DNA from: CAZHYV01 sp964537055
Lineage (GTDB): Bacteria; Myxococcota_A; Polyangia; Palsa-1104; JAEUJZ01
Assembly: GCA_964537055.1 (NCBI GenBank)
Contig: CAZHYV010000007.1
Location: 124,001 to 188,000 of the forward strand
Direction of reading: 5' to 3'
Length of the DNA stretch: 64,000 nucleotides
The notes beneath the pieces are model-generated. The model was given only the letters and a program-made list of their open reading frames with translations. It was not told the DNA's origin and searched no databases. The translations under genes were made by a program, and so were the position numbers. Position 1 is the stretch's first letter; each line of letters starts with the position of its first letter. Below are positions 52,003-60,834 of this stretch, one piece after another.

Positions 52003-53166
52003 CTAGGTCGCCACCTCGACCAAAGCAGCCGCACCCATCCCTCCACCGATACACATGGCCACGACACCTAGGCGAGCCTTTCTTCGGCTAAGCTCTCTGA
52101 GCATCGTCACGACAAGACGGGTCCCCGTGACGCCCAAAGGATGACCAATGGCAATGGCGCCTCCATTCACATTCAGACGATCCTTAGGGACCCCCAGCTC
52201 ATTCGCACAATAAACCGCTTGGCTGGCAAAGGCCTCGTTGATCTCGAACAAATCAATTTGACTTAGAGAAAGGCCTGTCTTCTGGAGAAGCTTCCGAATG
52301 GCTGGTACAGGACCGATCCCCATAATCTCTGGAGGAACGCCAGCCACCGCAAAGTTTCTGAAATATCCCAAGATCGGCCGACCTAACTTCTGCGCTTTTT
52401 CTTTCTCCATCAAAACAACTGCAGCAGCCCCATCGGTGAGAGGCGAGCTATTCCCCGCAGTCACACTTCCCGTCGGATCAAAGGCAGGTTTTAAAGCGTT
52501 TAGTTTCTCAAGCGTGGTATCTGCACGGGGGCCTTCGTCCTTGGTAACTTGAATGTTTTTTACCCCGTTTTCCTCGATTACACTTGTCGGAATGGAAAGC
52601 GTCTCTCCTTCAAAGAACCCTTCTTTTTGAGCCCGGATTGCTTTCTCGTGACTGTGTAAAGAAAATTCATCCTGCACTTGCCGAGAAACATTGAACTTTC
52701 TGGCAACGTTCTCTGCCGTAATTCCCATGGGAATATAAACCTCGGGGAGACGATCAACCAGCGTAGGGTTCAGCGAAAGCTTATTTCCGGTCATAGGGAT
52801 CAATGACATCGATTCTACCCCGCCCGCAAGGCCTACCTCAATCTCGCCGATTCGAATCCGGTCCGCAATCATGGAAACGGACTGAAGACCTGACGAACAG
52901 AATCGATTGATTGTCATCGCAGGCACCTCGACAGGCAACCCTGCACCCAAAGAGGCAATTCGGGCCACGTTCATCCCCTGTTCCCCTTCGGGCATGGCAC
53001 ACCCAAGAACAACGTCCTCAACCTCTTTTCCATCGATACCTGCCCGGGTCAATGCTTCTTTCACAACAGCAATCGCAAGGTCGTCCGGTCGGGTATCCTT
53101 GAAACTTCCTTTGAGGGCTCGTGTAAATGGAGTTCGTACTCCAGAAAGAATGGCTACATCACGCAT
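52003..53166 (-). CDS. Acetyl-CoA acyltransferase (thiolase)
   Basis: A 387-residue thiolase. Catalytic residues are in place: the nucleophilic cysteine in NRFCSSGLQSV near 90, the histidine of GGAIAIGHPLG near 343 and the second cysteine in AMCIGGGMGAA near 374, with EINEAFASQ near 310. It either cleaves 3-ketoacyl-CoA in beta-oxidation (FadA-type) or joins two acetyl-CoA. Sequence alone does not separate these. It is not adjacent to a multifunctional FadB gene; the etf genes about 5 kb away would be compatible with fatty-acid oxidation. Confidence 0.9.
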   Translation of the reverse strand: MRDVAILSGVRTPFTRALKGSFKDTRPDDLAIAVVKEALTRAGIDGKEVEDVVLGCAMPEGEQGMNVARIASLGAGLPVEVPAMTINRFCSSGLQSVSMIADRIRIGEIEVGLAGGVESMSLIPMTGNKLSLNPTLVDRLPEVYIPMGITAENVARKFNVSRQVQDEFSLHSHEKAIRAQKEGFFEGETLSIPTSVIEENGVKNIQVTKDEGPRADTTLEKLNALKPAFDPTGSVTAGNSSPLTDGAAAVVLMEKEKAQKLGRPILGYFRNFAVAGVPPEIMGIGPVPAIRKLLQKTGLSLSQIDLFEINEAFASQAVYCANELGVPKDRLNVNGGAIAIGHPLGVTGTRLVVTMLRELSRRKARLGVVAMCIGGGMGAAALVEVAT

Positions 53167-53320
53167 ACTTCTATTGTTTCCTAAAGTCTTACGGGTCGCA
53201 AGAAGTTTTACAAAATAGAAGGAGCAAGCAGACTTGATCGTATCTTACCAACTACCTATTTTGACCTGCGATAAAACTAAACAGGGCCTCTTGAAGAAAG
53301 AGAGAATACATAGGGGTGCC

Positions 53321-53857
53321 TTACTTCTCTTTGCCCAAGATTCGGTTTATCTGATTTTGTAGTAACTGCTGAAGCTCTTTTAACGAGGGCTCCTTTTGCA
53401 TCTGTTGCCACAGAAGCCCGTTGGACTTTTCTTTCCCACCTTCCCTCCAAGTAATATGAACGAACACTGGATCTGGCCCTATGATCTTTGGTTTCTTTAG
53501 ATCCCAAAATTGAGGATCTCTCAAGAGGAGGTGAATTTTCTCTACTACTTGTTTTGAAACAGTACCCTCTTTCCTCTGGGGCAGAGATACACCCCGGGAT
53601 GCTAGATTAGTTAAAGTCACTGTGGCCTTGCCAGAGTCTTCTAGACGAAGGCTGATTACTCGGCCAGGCAGAGTCGAGGTTTCGGTATATTCAACAAATC
53701 GAAGGTTGTTTTTATTCTCCTTTTCTTGTGAAGGCTGCTCTGAGGCAGATAGCTTGGATGGCTTAGCATCTCCATGTAAAGAGATGACCAAAGTTGTTGC
53801 GAGGGTGAGTAGCAAGCTATCTATTCTATGGTAACAAAAATGCCGAGCTCGGTTCAT
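53321..53857 (-). CDS. Putative secreted protein of unknown function
   Basis: About 178 residues from ATG 53857, with a hydrophobic N-terminal segment (SLLLTLATTLVISLHG) that looks like a signal peptide; an in-frame ATG at 53905 would place 16 charged residues before it. The mature part is charged and beta-rich (LPGRVISLRLEDSGKATVTL, then VFVHITWREGGKEK) and ends in a helix. No family was recognised. It stands alone between two gaps, next to another unknown membrane gene on the same strand. Confidence 0.5.
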   Translation of the reverse strand: MNRARHFCYHRIDSLLLTLATTLVISLHGDAKPSKLSASEQPSQEKENKNNLRFVEYTETSTLPGRVISLRLEDSGKATVTLTNLASRGVSLPQRKEGTVSKQVVEKIHLLLRDPQFWDLKKPKIIGPDPVFVHITWREGGKEKSNGLLWQQMQKEPSLKELQQLLQNQINRILGKEK

Positions 53858-54031
53858 GTCTTTATTATAGGGCAATTTCTCTGGAACCTTCTCAATCATT
53901 TTCATTACAAACCACTTTATGTGTGCGGGGCCTGAAACTTCGCAAGCGGCCTGTAACGAAGTACTCTCTCGCTTAACCTTACCGCGCTAAGAAGGACCTT
54001 CTCCCATGAGTTTTTTCCCTTCTATCCTAAG

Positions 54032-54526
54032 CTACATATTAGGGAAGGAAGAATCACGTTGCGGGAAAGATTTAGAAACCCACCCATAGATGGCAAATGT
54101 ACTGAAAAACCCTAATGTCAATGCAGGAATGCTACCAAACGCCAGTACCGCCAACGGAACCAAATACGTACGATTCGCTTCCCAGATATCTTTAAAAGGG
54201 CTAAAACATACCACTGATATTGTCAAAAGAGCCAATACCATGAGCGAACTTGCCAATCCTTTTGCTAAGCTTAGAAACCAGCGTCTTTGGTAGGCTGCCT
54301 TTGCAACCCAAGGCCCCAACCACCATAGAGGAAAAAGAGCTACTCCGATACCGGCAAGAAGACTACCGAGGCTATCAAGACGAAGATAAAGTAAGGCAAG
54401 AATAAAGAAAGCCCCTATGCTGCCAATGGCCCCTCCAATAAAACCAATGGTACGACCCATCCGTTTTATTCTTTCTTGCACCAACCAAGAGGGTTGACCA
54501 TCTGAATTCTGAGTGGAATCTAACAT
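54032..54526 (-). CDS. Unrecognised four-helix membrane protein
   Basis: A 164-residue protein from ATG 54526, which has AAAGGAGG four bases upstream. Four hydrophobic segments are separated by short loops, with a soluble N-terminus of about 35 residues (DGQPSWLVQERIKRMGRT). Glycine-rich FIGGAIGSIGAFF opens the first helix. No family was recognised. It is the last minus-strand gene before rho. Confidence 0.6.
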   Translation of the reverse strand: MLDSTQNSDGQPSWLVQERIKRMGRTIGFIGGAIGSIGAFFILALLYLRLDSLGSLLAGIGVALFPLWWLGPWVAKAAYQRRWFLSLAKGLASSLMVLALLTISVVCFSPFKDIWEANRTYLVPLAVLAFGSIPALTLGFFSTFAIYGWVSKSFPQRDSSFPNM

Positions 54527-54634
54527 ACATCCTCCTTTAGGAAACCAGAACATAGGAAGCCAGAAAAGCTTCCTCTTCTTTTCTACCCAACTTCTTAGAA
54601 AAAAGCAACCGCATGAGAGAAAAGCAACATTCTC

Positions 54635-54663
54635 TTGACAAGTTTTGAGCCTTCAGCTAGCTT
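54635..54663 (+). promoter_or_regulatory. Candidate rho promoter
   Basis: A perfect TTGACA at 54635-54640 is followed after 17 bases by TAGCTT at 54658-54663. The resulting leader of rho would be about 120 bases, long enough for the autoregulation known for rho genes. The -10 match is weak. Confidence 0.4.
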
Positions 54664-54788
54664 ACGTTGTGTCGAAAAGGCTTTGACTTCGTCGTCTTAG
54701 CCCCAGTAATTCCCACCAACATCACCGACGAATAAATTTCAAGGTCGATACGGGATTTTCAAAAACCCTGACAAAGGATTCACCACAC

Positions 54789-56039
54789 ATGAACTTAACT
54801 GAGTTAAAACGTAAAAAAATGTCTGAATTGGTCCATATGGGAACAGGCCTTGGGATTGAAGGCGTATCGGGAATGAGAAGACAGGATCTGATCTTTTCTA
54901 TTCTGCAGCATACTGATGCCCGAGGAGAAAATGCAGTTTACGGAGAAGGCGTTCTAGAAACCCTTCCTGACGGCTACGGCTTCCTTCGGTCCCCTGATTA
55001 CAACTACCTTCCGGGGCCAGATGATATTTACGTTTCTCCTTCGCAGATCCGTCGTTTTGGATTGCGCACTGGGGATACAGTCGAAGGACAGATTCGCCCA
55101 CCCAAAGACAGTGAGCGCTATTTTGCTCTTCTCAGGGTCGATCGTTTAAATGGCGATGCCCCAGAAGCAGCCAAAGAAAAGATCCTCTTTGACAACTTAA
55201 CTCCTCTTTACCCAAACAAGCGACTAAAACTTGAGTACGATCCAAAGAATTACTCAACCCGAATTGTTGATCTCCTCTGCCCCATCGGAAAAGGTCAACG
55301 ATGTCTGATTGTTTCTCCCCCACGGGCTGGTAAGACCGTTCTTCTTCAAGATATTGCTCATGCGATCACCGCCAACCACCCAGAAGTTTACCTGATGGTT
55401 CTTCTGATTGACGAGCGTCCCGAAGAAGTTACCGACATGTCCCGCTCGGTCAAGGGCGAGGTCGTCTCCTCAACGTTTGATGAGCCCCCAGCTCGTCACG
55501 TCCAAGTTGCCGAAATGGTCATTGAAAAAGCCAAGCGTCTTGCTGAGCAAAAGAAAGATGTTGTGATTCTGCTCGACTCGATCACCCGTTTGGCCCGGGC
55601 CTACAATACCGTGATTCCGCCTTCTGGAAAGATTCTCTCTGGTGGTGTGGATTCCAACGCCCTTCACAAACCAAAACGATTTTTTGGTGCTGCTAGAAAT
55701 ATCGAAGAGGGGGGTTCACTTACCATCGTAGCAACCGCCCTGGTGGACACAGGTTCCCGTATGGATGAAGTTATCTTTGAAGAATTCAAAGGTACAGGGA
55801 ACGCCGAAATCCATCTCGACAGAAAGCTGATGGAAAAACGTATCTTCCCATGCCTTGACATCAATAAGTCAGGGACCCGAAAAGAAGAAATGCTGATCGA
55901 TGACAAAGTCCTGGGACGCGTTTGGATTTTACGCCAGCTGCTCCATCCACTCAACGTCATCGACGCGATGGAGTTCATGCGGGATAAAATTTCAAAGACG
56001 GATACAAACTCAGAATTTGTCGCCAGCATGTCCGGCTAA
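54789..56039 (+). CDS. rho: Transcription termination factor Rho
   Basis: The hexameric RNA helicase that ends transcription. The 416-residue protein has the N-terminal helical domain (ELKRKKMSELVHMGTGLG), the OB-fold RNA-binding domain with GYGFLRSPDYNYLPGPDDIY around 58-77, Walker A PPRAGKTVLLQ near 180, Walker B VVILLDSITRLARAYN near 258, and the R-loop and Q-loop regions to KSGTRKEE. No inserted domain is present. A 7-bp inverted repeat with a long loop lies at 56048-56080 after the stop. Confidence 0.97.
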   Translation: MNLTELKRKKMSELVHMGTGLGIEGVSGMRRQDLIFSILQHTDARGENAVYGEGVLETLPDGYGFLRSPDYNYLPGPDDIYVSPSQIRRFGLRTGDTVEGQIRPPKDSERYFALLRVDRLNGDAPEAAKEKILFDNLTPLYPNKRLKLEYDPKNYSTRIVDLLCPIGKGQRCLIVSPPRAGKTVLLQDIAHAITANHPEVYLMVLLIDERPEEVTDMSRSVKGEVVSSTFDEPPARHVQVAEMVIEKAKRLAEQKKDVVILLDSITRLARAYNTVIPPSGKILSGGVDSNALHKPKRFFGAARNIEEGGSLTIVATALVDTGSRMDEVIFEEFKGTGNAEIHLDRKLMEKRIFPCLDINKSGTRKEEMLIDDKVLGRVWILRQLLHPLNVIDAMEFMRDKISKTDTNSEFVASMSG

Positions 56040-56156
56040 CCATTCTTCTGAGCAGACGCCTGATCAAACACTATGCTCAGCTTATCCACCTTAGCCACTC
56101 CGCTTCCTTCTTTTCCTATTTTCTAACAAACCCTTGGGTGCTATGATGACCCTTCT

Positions 56157-57425
56157 ATGGACACCTTGCTTGTCATCCATCGGGCTTTGATGATCTTCTC
56201 CTGGATGGGAATTTCTTTGGCAACGTACGGAATTCGATGGACTCTCTCCAAAATAAAAGGGCGGCCTCAGCAGGAACGCGAGGCTCTTTTTGCATCCCAG
56301 GTTCTTTCTTTATTCCGTAGATTGGGTGCCACATTCATCAAAATCGGGCAGATTATGTCGACACGTCCCGATCTTTTTTCTCCTACCTTGATTGAAACAT
56401 TAACGCATTTGCAAGATAATGTGGGCCCCTTCTCGTTTGACAAAGTAAAAGAAACCATTGAGGTTGATTTAGGAGCCCCTCTAGATTCGATCTTTCAAAC
56501 ATTTGAAACGATGCCCATTGCCTCAGCTTCTGTAGCGCAAGTCCACAAAGCCCACCTACCCGATGGAACGGCTGTCGCTGTCAAAGTACAGAGGCCTCGT
56601 ATGAAGGAGCTTTGTATTTTTGATTTAGCTGTCATGAGAATCTACGCCCGTGTCCTAAACCGCATCCCTTCGCTTTCCTACCTGGCTCCTTTAGAAAGTT
56701 TTAATCAATTTGCCCAGGCCATTAAACTGCAGTTGGACTTTACGATTGAAGCACGGAACAATCATAGGTTTCGGCAAAACTTCTCCGACAATCATGATGT
56801 TATCTTTCCTCAGCTCTATCCTTCTCTGTGCTCCCGCCGTCTCTTAACGATGCAGTTTATCGAAGGACATAAGATTCTCGATGTCCATACAGGGAAAGGC
56901 GACCGAAAACACCTAGGCAAGCTGGGATTCCAGCTCATGCTAAAAATGGTCTTTCAGGATGGATTTATTCATGCGGATCTGCATCCCGGGAATATTCTTG
57001 TTACCAAGGACCAAAAACTGGCGTTGCTTGATCTAGGTTTGGTGGCCGAGCTAGATACTTACTATAGAGTCATCTTTCTCCACTACTTTGCAGCATGGGC
57101 ACAAGGGGATGGGAAAACCATGGCGAGAATTCTTTTAGAGAACTCTCCTGCCCATCATTGCAAAAGTCCCCAAGCGTTTACCCAGGCCGTTGAAGACTTT
57201 GTCCATTCCTTTCACGGAAAAAAGCTAGGGGAAGTGCAAGTGGTTGGCGTCGTCTTTAAAATGTTACAGATTCTGAGAACGTTTCGGGTAAGAGTCAACC
57301 CTATCTTTACCATGGTCAATCTTGCCATTGCTCTGACAGAGGGTATTGGGAAACAGCTTGATCCCGAGCTAGACTTACTGAAGGAAGCACTCCCCTTCTT
57401 TACTACAGGCTCTGGACGCATATAA
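56157..57425 (+). CDS. UbiB/AarF (ABC1) family atypical kinase
   Basis: A 422-residue protein kinase-like ATPase linked in other bacteria to quinone synthesis. It has the family-specific KxGQ motif FIKIGQIMSTRPDLF near 65, the ATP-binding lysine in VAVKVQRPRM near 145, and HADLHPGNIL with LLDLGLVAEL near 275-300. It has one N-terminal hydrophobic segment but no clear C-terminal helices, so it may be peripherally membrane-bound. The organism makes menaquinone, so the function here is probably in menaquinone or lipid metabolism. It is the last gene of the plus-strand pair with rho. Confidence 0.85.
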   Translation: MDTLLVIHRALMIFSWMGISLATYGIRWTLSKIKGRPQQEREALFASQVLSLFRRLGATFIKIGQIMSTRPDLFSPTLIETLTHLQDNVGPFSFDKVKETIEVDLGAPLDSIFQTFETMPIASASVAQVHKAHLPDGTAVAVKVQRPRMKELCIFDLAVMRIYARVLNRIPSLSYLAPLESFNQFAQAIKLQLDFTIEARNNHRFRQNFSDNHDVIFPQLYPSLCSRRLLTMQFIEGHKILDVHTGKGDRKHLGKLGFQLMLKMVFQDGFIHADLHPGNILVTKDQKLALLDLGLVAELDTYYRVIFLHYFAAWAQGDGKTMARILLENSPAHHCKSPQAFTQAVEDFVHSFHGKKLGEVQVVGVVFKMLQILRTFRVRVNPIFTMVNLAIALTEGIGKQLDPELDLLKEALPFFTTGSGRI

Positions 57426-57566
57426 AATAGGATAAAGCTATTCCTTCTGCTTGTTTCTCTCTTGTACTAAGTAACAAGCAAAGGCTTTCTCTATGTTCTC
57501 GCTGAACCTTTTGCCTAAACTAAGAGGGTTTCAAAGCTGGATCTACAAAACGCAAGGGGGTCTCTT

Positions 57567-57812
57567 TTAGCCCAGGTCAACTTTGCGGGGGCCCATGATG
57601 CCTGCTTCTGTTCTTAAGGCAGAAGCATCGCCTTCGAGACCATAATCACGCATCTTATCATAAAGGGCTCGCCGGCTAATCCCCAGCCATTTTGCAGTCT
57701 CGCTATTATGACCCTTATGCATTTTTAATGCCTTAATAATAAAATCGCGCTCCACACGTCTTAAGTGTTCGGCTAAAGGTCCAAAACTTCTAGGTCGTCG
57801 TGCTGTTGTCAC
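57567..57812 (-). CDS. Orphan Fis-type helix-turn-helix protein
   Basis: An 81-residue protein beginning at GTG 57812. Residues about 15-58 form the Fis/NtrC C-terminal DNA-binding domain, with helices VERDFIIKALKMHKGHNSETAKWLGISRRALYDKMRDYGL (split here as VERDFIIKALKMHKGHN and SETAKWLGISRRALYDKM). Such domains normally follow an AAA+ sigma-54 activator module, which is absent here, so it may be a stand-alone nucleoid or transcription factor or a remnant of a larger regulator. No ribosome site is evident. The downstream tail is charged. An upstream gap of about 190 bases separates it from etfA. Confidence 0.55.
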   Translation of the reverse strand: MTTARRPRSFGPLAEHLRRVERDFIIKALKMHKGHNSETAKWLGISRRALYDKMRDYGLEGDASALRTEAGIMGPRKVDLG

Positions 57813-58000
57813 ACATGTAACTTATCAATCCACTCTTACTGAAGCAACAGGAAGTAGCGATTTTCTTTGATTTTTTTTATGTCCAGGAACTTTTTTACTT
57901 CTACCGTCGGAGTTCTTTAGTAAAGAAATAGAAGGAAAAATGGTATTTTATAAAATTTTTCTCGGGGTCACTCTAATTTTTGTTCACTAGGAGAAAATCC

Positions 58001-59011
58001 TTACTTTTTCAGAGCTTGGATCATCTCGGGCAACGCTTTCTCCCAGGTAGACACCAAGCCGTAATCAGCAACCTTAAAGATAGGAGCCTCAGGGTCCTTA
58101 TTCACGGCGACAATCACTTTTGAGCCCTTCATTCCCGCAAGGTGCTGAATGGCACCAGAAATTCCAATCGCAATGTACAAATTTGGAGCTACAACCTTTC
58201 CAGTTTGTCCTACCTGAAGATCATTGGGAACTAACCCTGCATCACAAGCGGCACGGCTTGCCCCTAAGGCAGCTCCTAAGATATCACACAACTCCTCAAG
58301 AGACTTAAAGTTTTGTTTCTCCTTAAGGCCTCTTCCTCCTGCAACAATAATTTTTGCTTCAGTTAACTCAGGCCTTTCGCGCTTCTGGACGCGCAACTCT
58401 ACAAACTCAGCCCCAAGGGATTGAATATCTGGTGCAGGTAGAGTCGTCTGTTTGGACAGTTTCCCCACTTGAGTGGCCGCATGAAACTCTGTTTGTCTTG
58501 CAGTCACTACAATGGAATCGGTCTGCAAATCCACAGTCTGCCACAAATTTCCGGCATGCGTTATCCGTCTAAATTGTTTTTTCGCTAAGAAGCCACTCAC
58601 ATCCGAAGCCATGCCTACTTTAAGTAACCCAGCCACACGAGGAAATAGGTCTTTCCCTAAGGAGGTTGCGATTCCTCCAATGAGGGAAGCTTGGGTGTCT
58701 TTGGCTACATTTGCTACAAGGGGAGCATAGGTTTCTGCTAAGTAATGCGCCAGGTTGTTATTCTCTATGGTCAATACCTCATCAGCCCCATAAAGAGCAG
58801 CCTGTTCTGCTGCATGGGCAAGATCTTCCCCAATGAGCAGGAGGTAAAACTTTCCAGGATAGTACTTCTTTGCTTCCAAACCGAATTGAATTGCTGATAA
58901 TGCAGAAGAGCGCAGCTTCCCTTCTGCATGCTCGATTACAACAAGTATATTTCCCATAAGCTCCCTTTCTGACGGTAGGCGCACGGCCATGTGCCCTGCT
59001 TCAGAATCCAT
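58001..59011 (-). CDS. etfA: Electron transfer flavoprotein alpha subunit
   Basis: With EtfB it passes electrons from acyl-CoA and other dehydrogenases to the quinone pool. The protein is 336 residues from ATG 59011, which overlaps the etfB stop as TAATG; a start at 58957 (MGNILVVIEHAEG) would remove 18 non-conserved residues and may be the true one, with GGGAG closely upstream. The C-terminal FAD domain has GGRGLKEKQNFKSLEEL, GASRAACDAG, GQTGKVVAPNLYIAIGISGA and VAVNKDPEAPIFKVADYGLV, all as expected. It follows etfB in one operon. Confidence 0.93.
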   Translation of the reverse strand: MDSEAGHMAVRLPSERELMGNILVVIEHAEGKLRSSALSAIQFGLEAKKYYPGKFYLLLIGEDLAHAAEQAALYGADEVLTIENNNLAHYLAETYAPLVANVAKDTQASLIGGIATSLGKDLFPRVAGLLKVGMASDVSGFLAKKQFRRITHAGNLWQTVDLQTDSIVVTARQTEFHAATQVGKLSKQTTLPAPDIQSLGAEFVELRVQKRERPELTEAKIIVAGGRGLKEKQNFKSLEELCDILGAALGASRAACDAGLVPNDLQVGQTGKVVAPNLYIAIGISGAIQHLAGMKGSKVIVAVNKDPEAPIFKVADYGLVSTWEKALPEMIQALKK

Positions 59012-59835
59012 TAGATTACTTTTGCTTCGTGCTTTAGCTTATCAACAAGTTCTGCGACGCTTTGTACCACAACACCGGCTTTTCTCGGTGGAGGTAACTC
59101 TGCTTTAGGATAGGTTACCCATCCGCTTGCTTGAACGCCAAGAGTTTCTAGCGGTACTTCTTCTAAAGTCTTTTTCTTTGCGTTCATAATCCCCTTTAAG
59201 GAGGCGTACCTTGCTCCCTCTGGGTAGGAGAACGACTCTAAAGTGACTCCATTCTGGACAGCGTGCGGGCTAATAATCCTTAGGTCCACGGTAATTACTG
59301 CAGGCAGAGGAACTTTTTTATACTCCGTCCCTAAATCGACCTCCCTACCTACCAACATTGATTTCCTCTGTGAATGAAGATTGATACTCGAAGCAAAGGT
59401 AGCCTGGGGCCAGTTCAAATAGGCAGCAAGCCTTTGACCTACTTCGTTGCCCTCGGTGTCTGCTGACAATTTTCCCATCAAGATTAAATCGGGAGATTCT
59501 TTTTTAACTACAGCCTCAATGATTTGAGCGATGGTGTGTCCGTCCAGAGTAAGCTCAGAAGCGGCCTTCACTAGGATTGCCCGATCTGCCCCCATGGCCA
59601 GTGCTGTGCGAAGCTGTTGCGTCATTTCTTGAGGTCCTATGGATAACACGACCACTTCTCCCAGGCGAACCGTTGGATCGGCAGCATTCTCCGTTAAACG
59701 GAGCGCTGCCTCTAAGGCATATTCGTCAAACTGATTGATCTGCCAATTGGCCTTCGTGGTATCTAGTTTTTGCCCTGACAACGTTAATTTTTGTTCCGGA
59801 TCCGGGATCCGTTTCATTGTTACTAAAACTTTCAT
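59011..59835 (-). CDS. etfB: Electron transfer flavoprotein beta subunit
   Basis: The AMP-binding partner of EtfA, 274 residues. It opens with MKVLVTMKRIPDPEQKLTL, has INQFDEYALEAALRL near 33, ALAMGADRAILV near 78 and SADTEGNEVGQRLAAYLNWPQ near 124, the conserved Etf beta motifs. It starts the pair etfB-etfA. The ETF would feed electrons to menaquinone, consistent with men and ccm genes in this window; the dehydrogenase partner (ETF-quinone oxidoreductase) is not present here. Confidence 0.93.
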   Translation of the reverse strand: MKVLVTMKRIPDPEQKLTLSGQKLDTTKANWQINQFDEYALEAALRLTENAADPTVRLGEVVVLSIGPQEMTQQLRTALAMGADRAILVKAASELTLDGHTIAQIIEAVVKKESPDLILMGKLSADTEGNEVGQRLAAYLNWPQATFASSINLHSQRKSMLVGREVDLGTEYKKVPLPAVITVDLRIISPHAVQNGVTLESFSYPEGARYASLKGIMNAKKKTLEEVPLETLGVQASGWVTYPKAELPPPRKAGVVVQSVAELVDKLKHEAKVI

Positions 59836-59851
59836 TCATCTCATCCTTTCA

Positions 59852-60226
59852 TCATAAAAGGCGTCCAAAAAATTCTTTCCGGCTCATTAGGAGCAGAACT
59901 ACCCCAACCCCTCCCATGAATGCTCCTGGAAGCCTTATCGTCTCAGATCCTAGGATTCCGAAAGCAGAGCCACATAGTACCACAACAAAAACGAGATGGC
60001 TTAAAAACCAAGCATAGTTTTTTCTTCGAAAGAGGCCTATGGCTGCATATAGACAGAGTGTTGCACCTAGTCCGTAAGCCATTCCCTGAAGAAAGTGGTT
60101 TGTATGATGGATGATGGTGTTCGTACTTTCGGTCGCTGTTCTTAGCCCAGCCCCTAAAAAGACAAACATCCACAAAAGGAGGATACAGGCAAGGATGTTA
60201 GGGATGGCAGTTCTAGGTCGCGTCAT
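59852..60226 (-). CDS. Unrecognised four-helix membrane protein
   Basis: A 124-residue protein with four predicted helices (about 9-28, 46-65, 73-92 and 98-115). A histidine pair in TIIHHTNHFLQGMAYG between helices 1 and 2 is the only distinctive polar feature. No family was recognised. It lies 16 bases upstream of etfB on the same strand and is probably in the same operon, so it might help anchor or regulate electron transfer, which is inference. Confidence 0.6.
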   Translation of the reverse strand: MTRPRTAIPNILACILLLWMFVFLGAGLRTATESTNTIIHHTNHFLQGMAYGLGATLCLYAAIGLFRRKNYAWFLSHLVFVVVLCGSAFGILGSETIRLPGAFMGGVGVVLLLMSRKEFFGRLL

Positions 60227-60347
60227 AAGACTTTACATAAGAGGCTGCAATCTAAACTTAGACTGCCAAAGAATTGATAGTAGCGGGGAAGAAGATTGAA
60301 TTCAAGGCTAAGATTTGTTTTTTCGCCTTGCAAGAGAGAAGGGTATG

Positions 60348-60551
60348 TTAGCCAGCTCTACGAACGTTTTCAGCCTGGGGCCCTTTGGCACCATTCTTAA
60401 TATCGAACTCAACTGGTTGGCCTTCCTTGAGGGTACGAAAACCATCAGATTGAATTGCTGTATGATGAACAAATACATCTGGTCCATCTGTCCTTGAAAT
60501 AAAACCATACCCTTTTGCGTCGTTAAACCATTTTACATGACCTAAGGCCAT
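60348..60551 (-). CDS. csp: Cold-shock domain protein
   Basis: A 67-residue nucleic-acid chaperone. The RNP1 motif KGYGFISR and RNP2 motif DVFVHHTAI are intact, and the protein begins with MALGHVKWFNDAKG as usual. The start at 60551 has GGAG eight bases upstream; a much longer in-frame start would add a hydrophobic extension not found in the family. It has its own promoter and a leader of about 130 bases. Confidence 0.92.
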   Translation of the reverse strand: MALGHVKWFNDAKGYGFISRTDGPDVFVHHTAIQSDGFRTLKEGQPVEFDIKNGAKGPQAENVRRAG

Positions 60552-60689
60552 CTTACTGCTCCTACCTGATCCATAAAACCTGTTGTTTACATCAAGCGAG
60601 ATATCACGATAGGCTTTCGGATCAGAACTATTAGTTACTAAAAATTCGCTTAATGTATTTCGCCACCAAACAAGGTGAAGAATTAAGGT

Positions 60690-60718
60690 AATGTAGCCTA
60701 GGTACAAACAGAAGTCAA
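60690..60718 (-). promoter_or_regulatory. Promoter of the cold-shock gene with long leader
   Basis: On the minus strand TTGACT (60718-60713) and TACATT (60695-60690) are separated by exactly 17 bases. The leader to the start at 60551 would be about 130 bases, similar to cspA-type mRNAs whose leader folds differently in the cold. Sequence shows the boxes; the thermosensor role is inference. Confidence 0.5.
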
Positions 60719-60834
60719 GGAAAGACAAAACAATCTTTATAGGTCATTGTGAGCTACCGTCTACGTCGCTGCTTCTAAGGCAGAGGCAGATCGTTCTCTT
60801 TCCCTTTCGTTCTATTTTCGGCTAGTATCGATGC

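Noticed and set aside
56048..56080. CTGAGCA / TGCTCAG inverted repeat after rho as a terminator
   Set aside because: The loop is 19 bases and no T-run follows.
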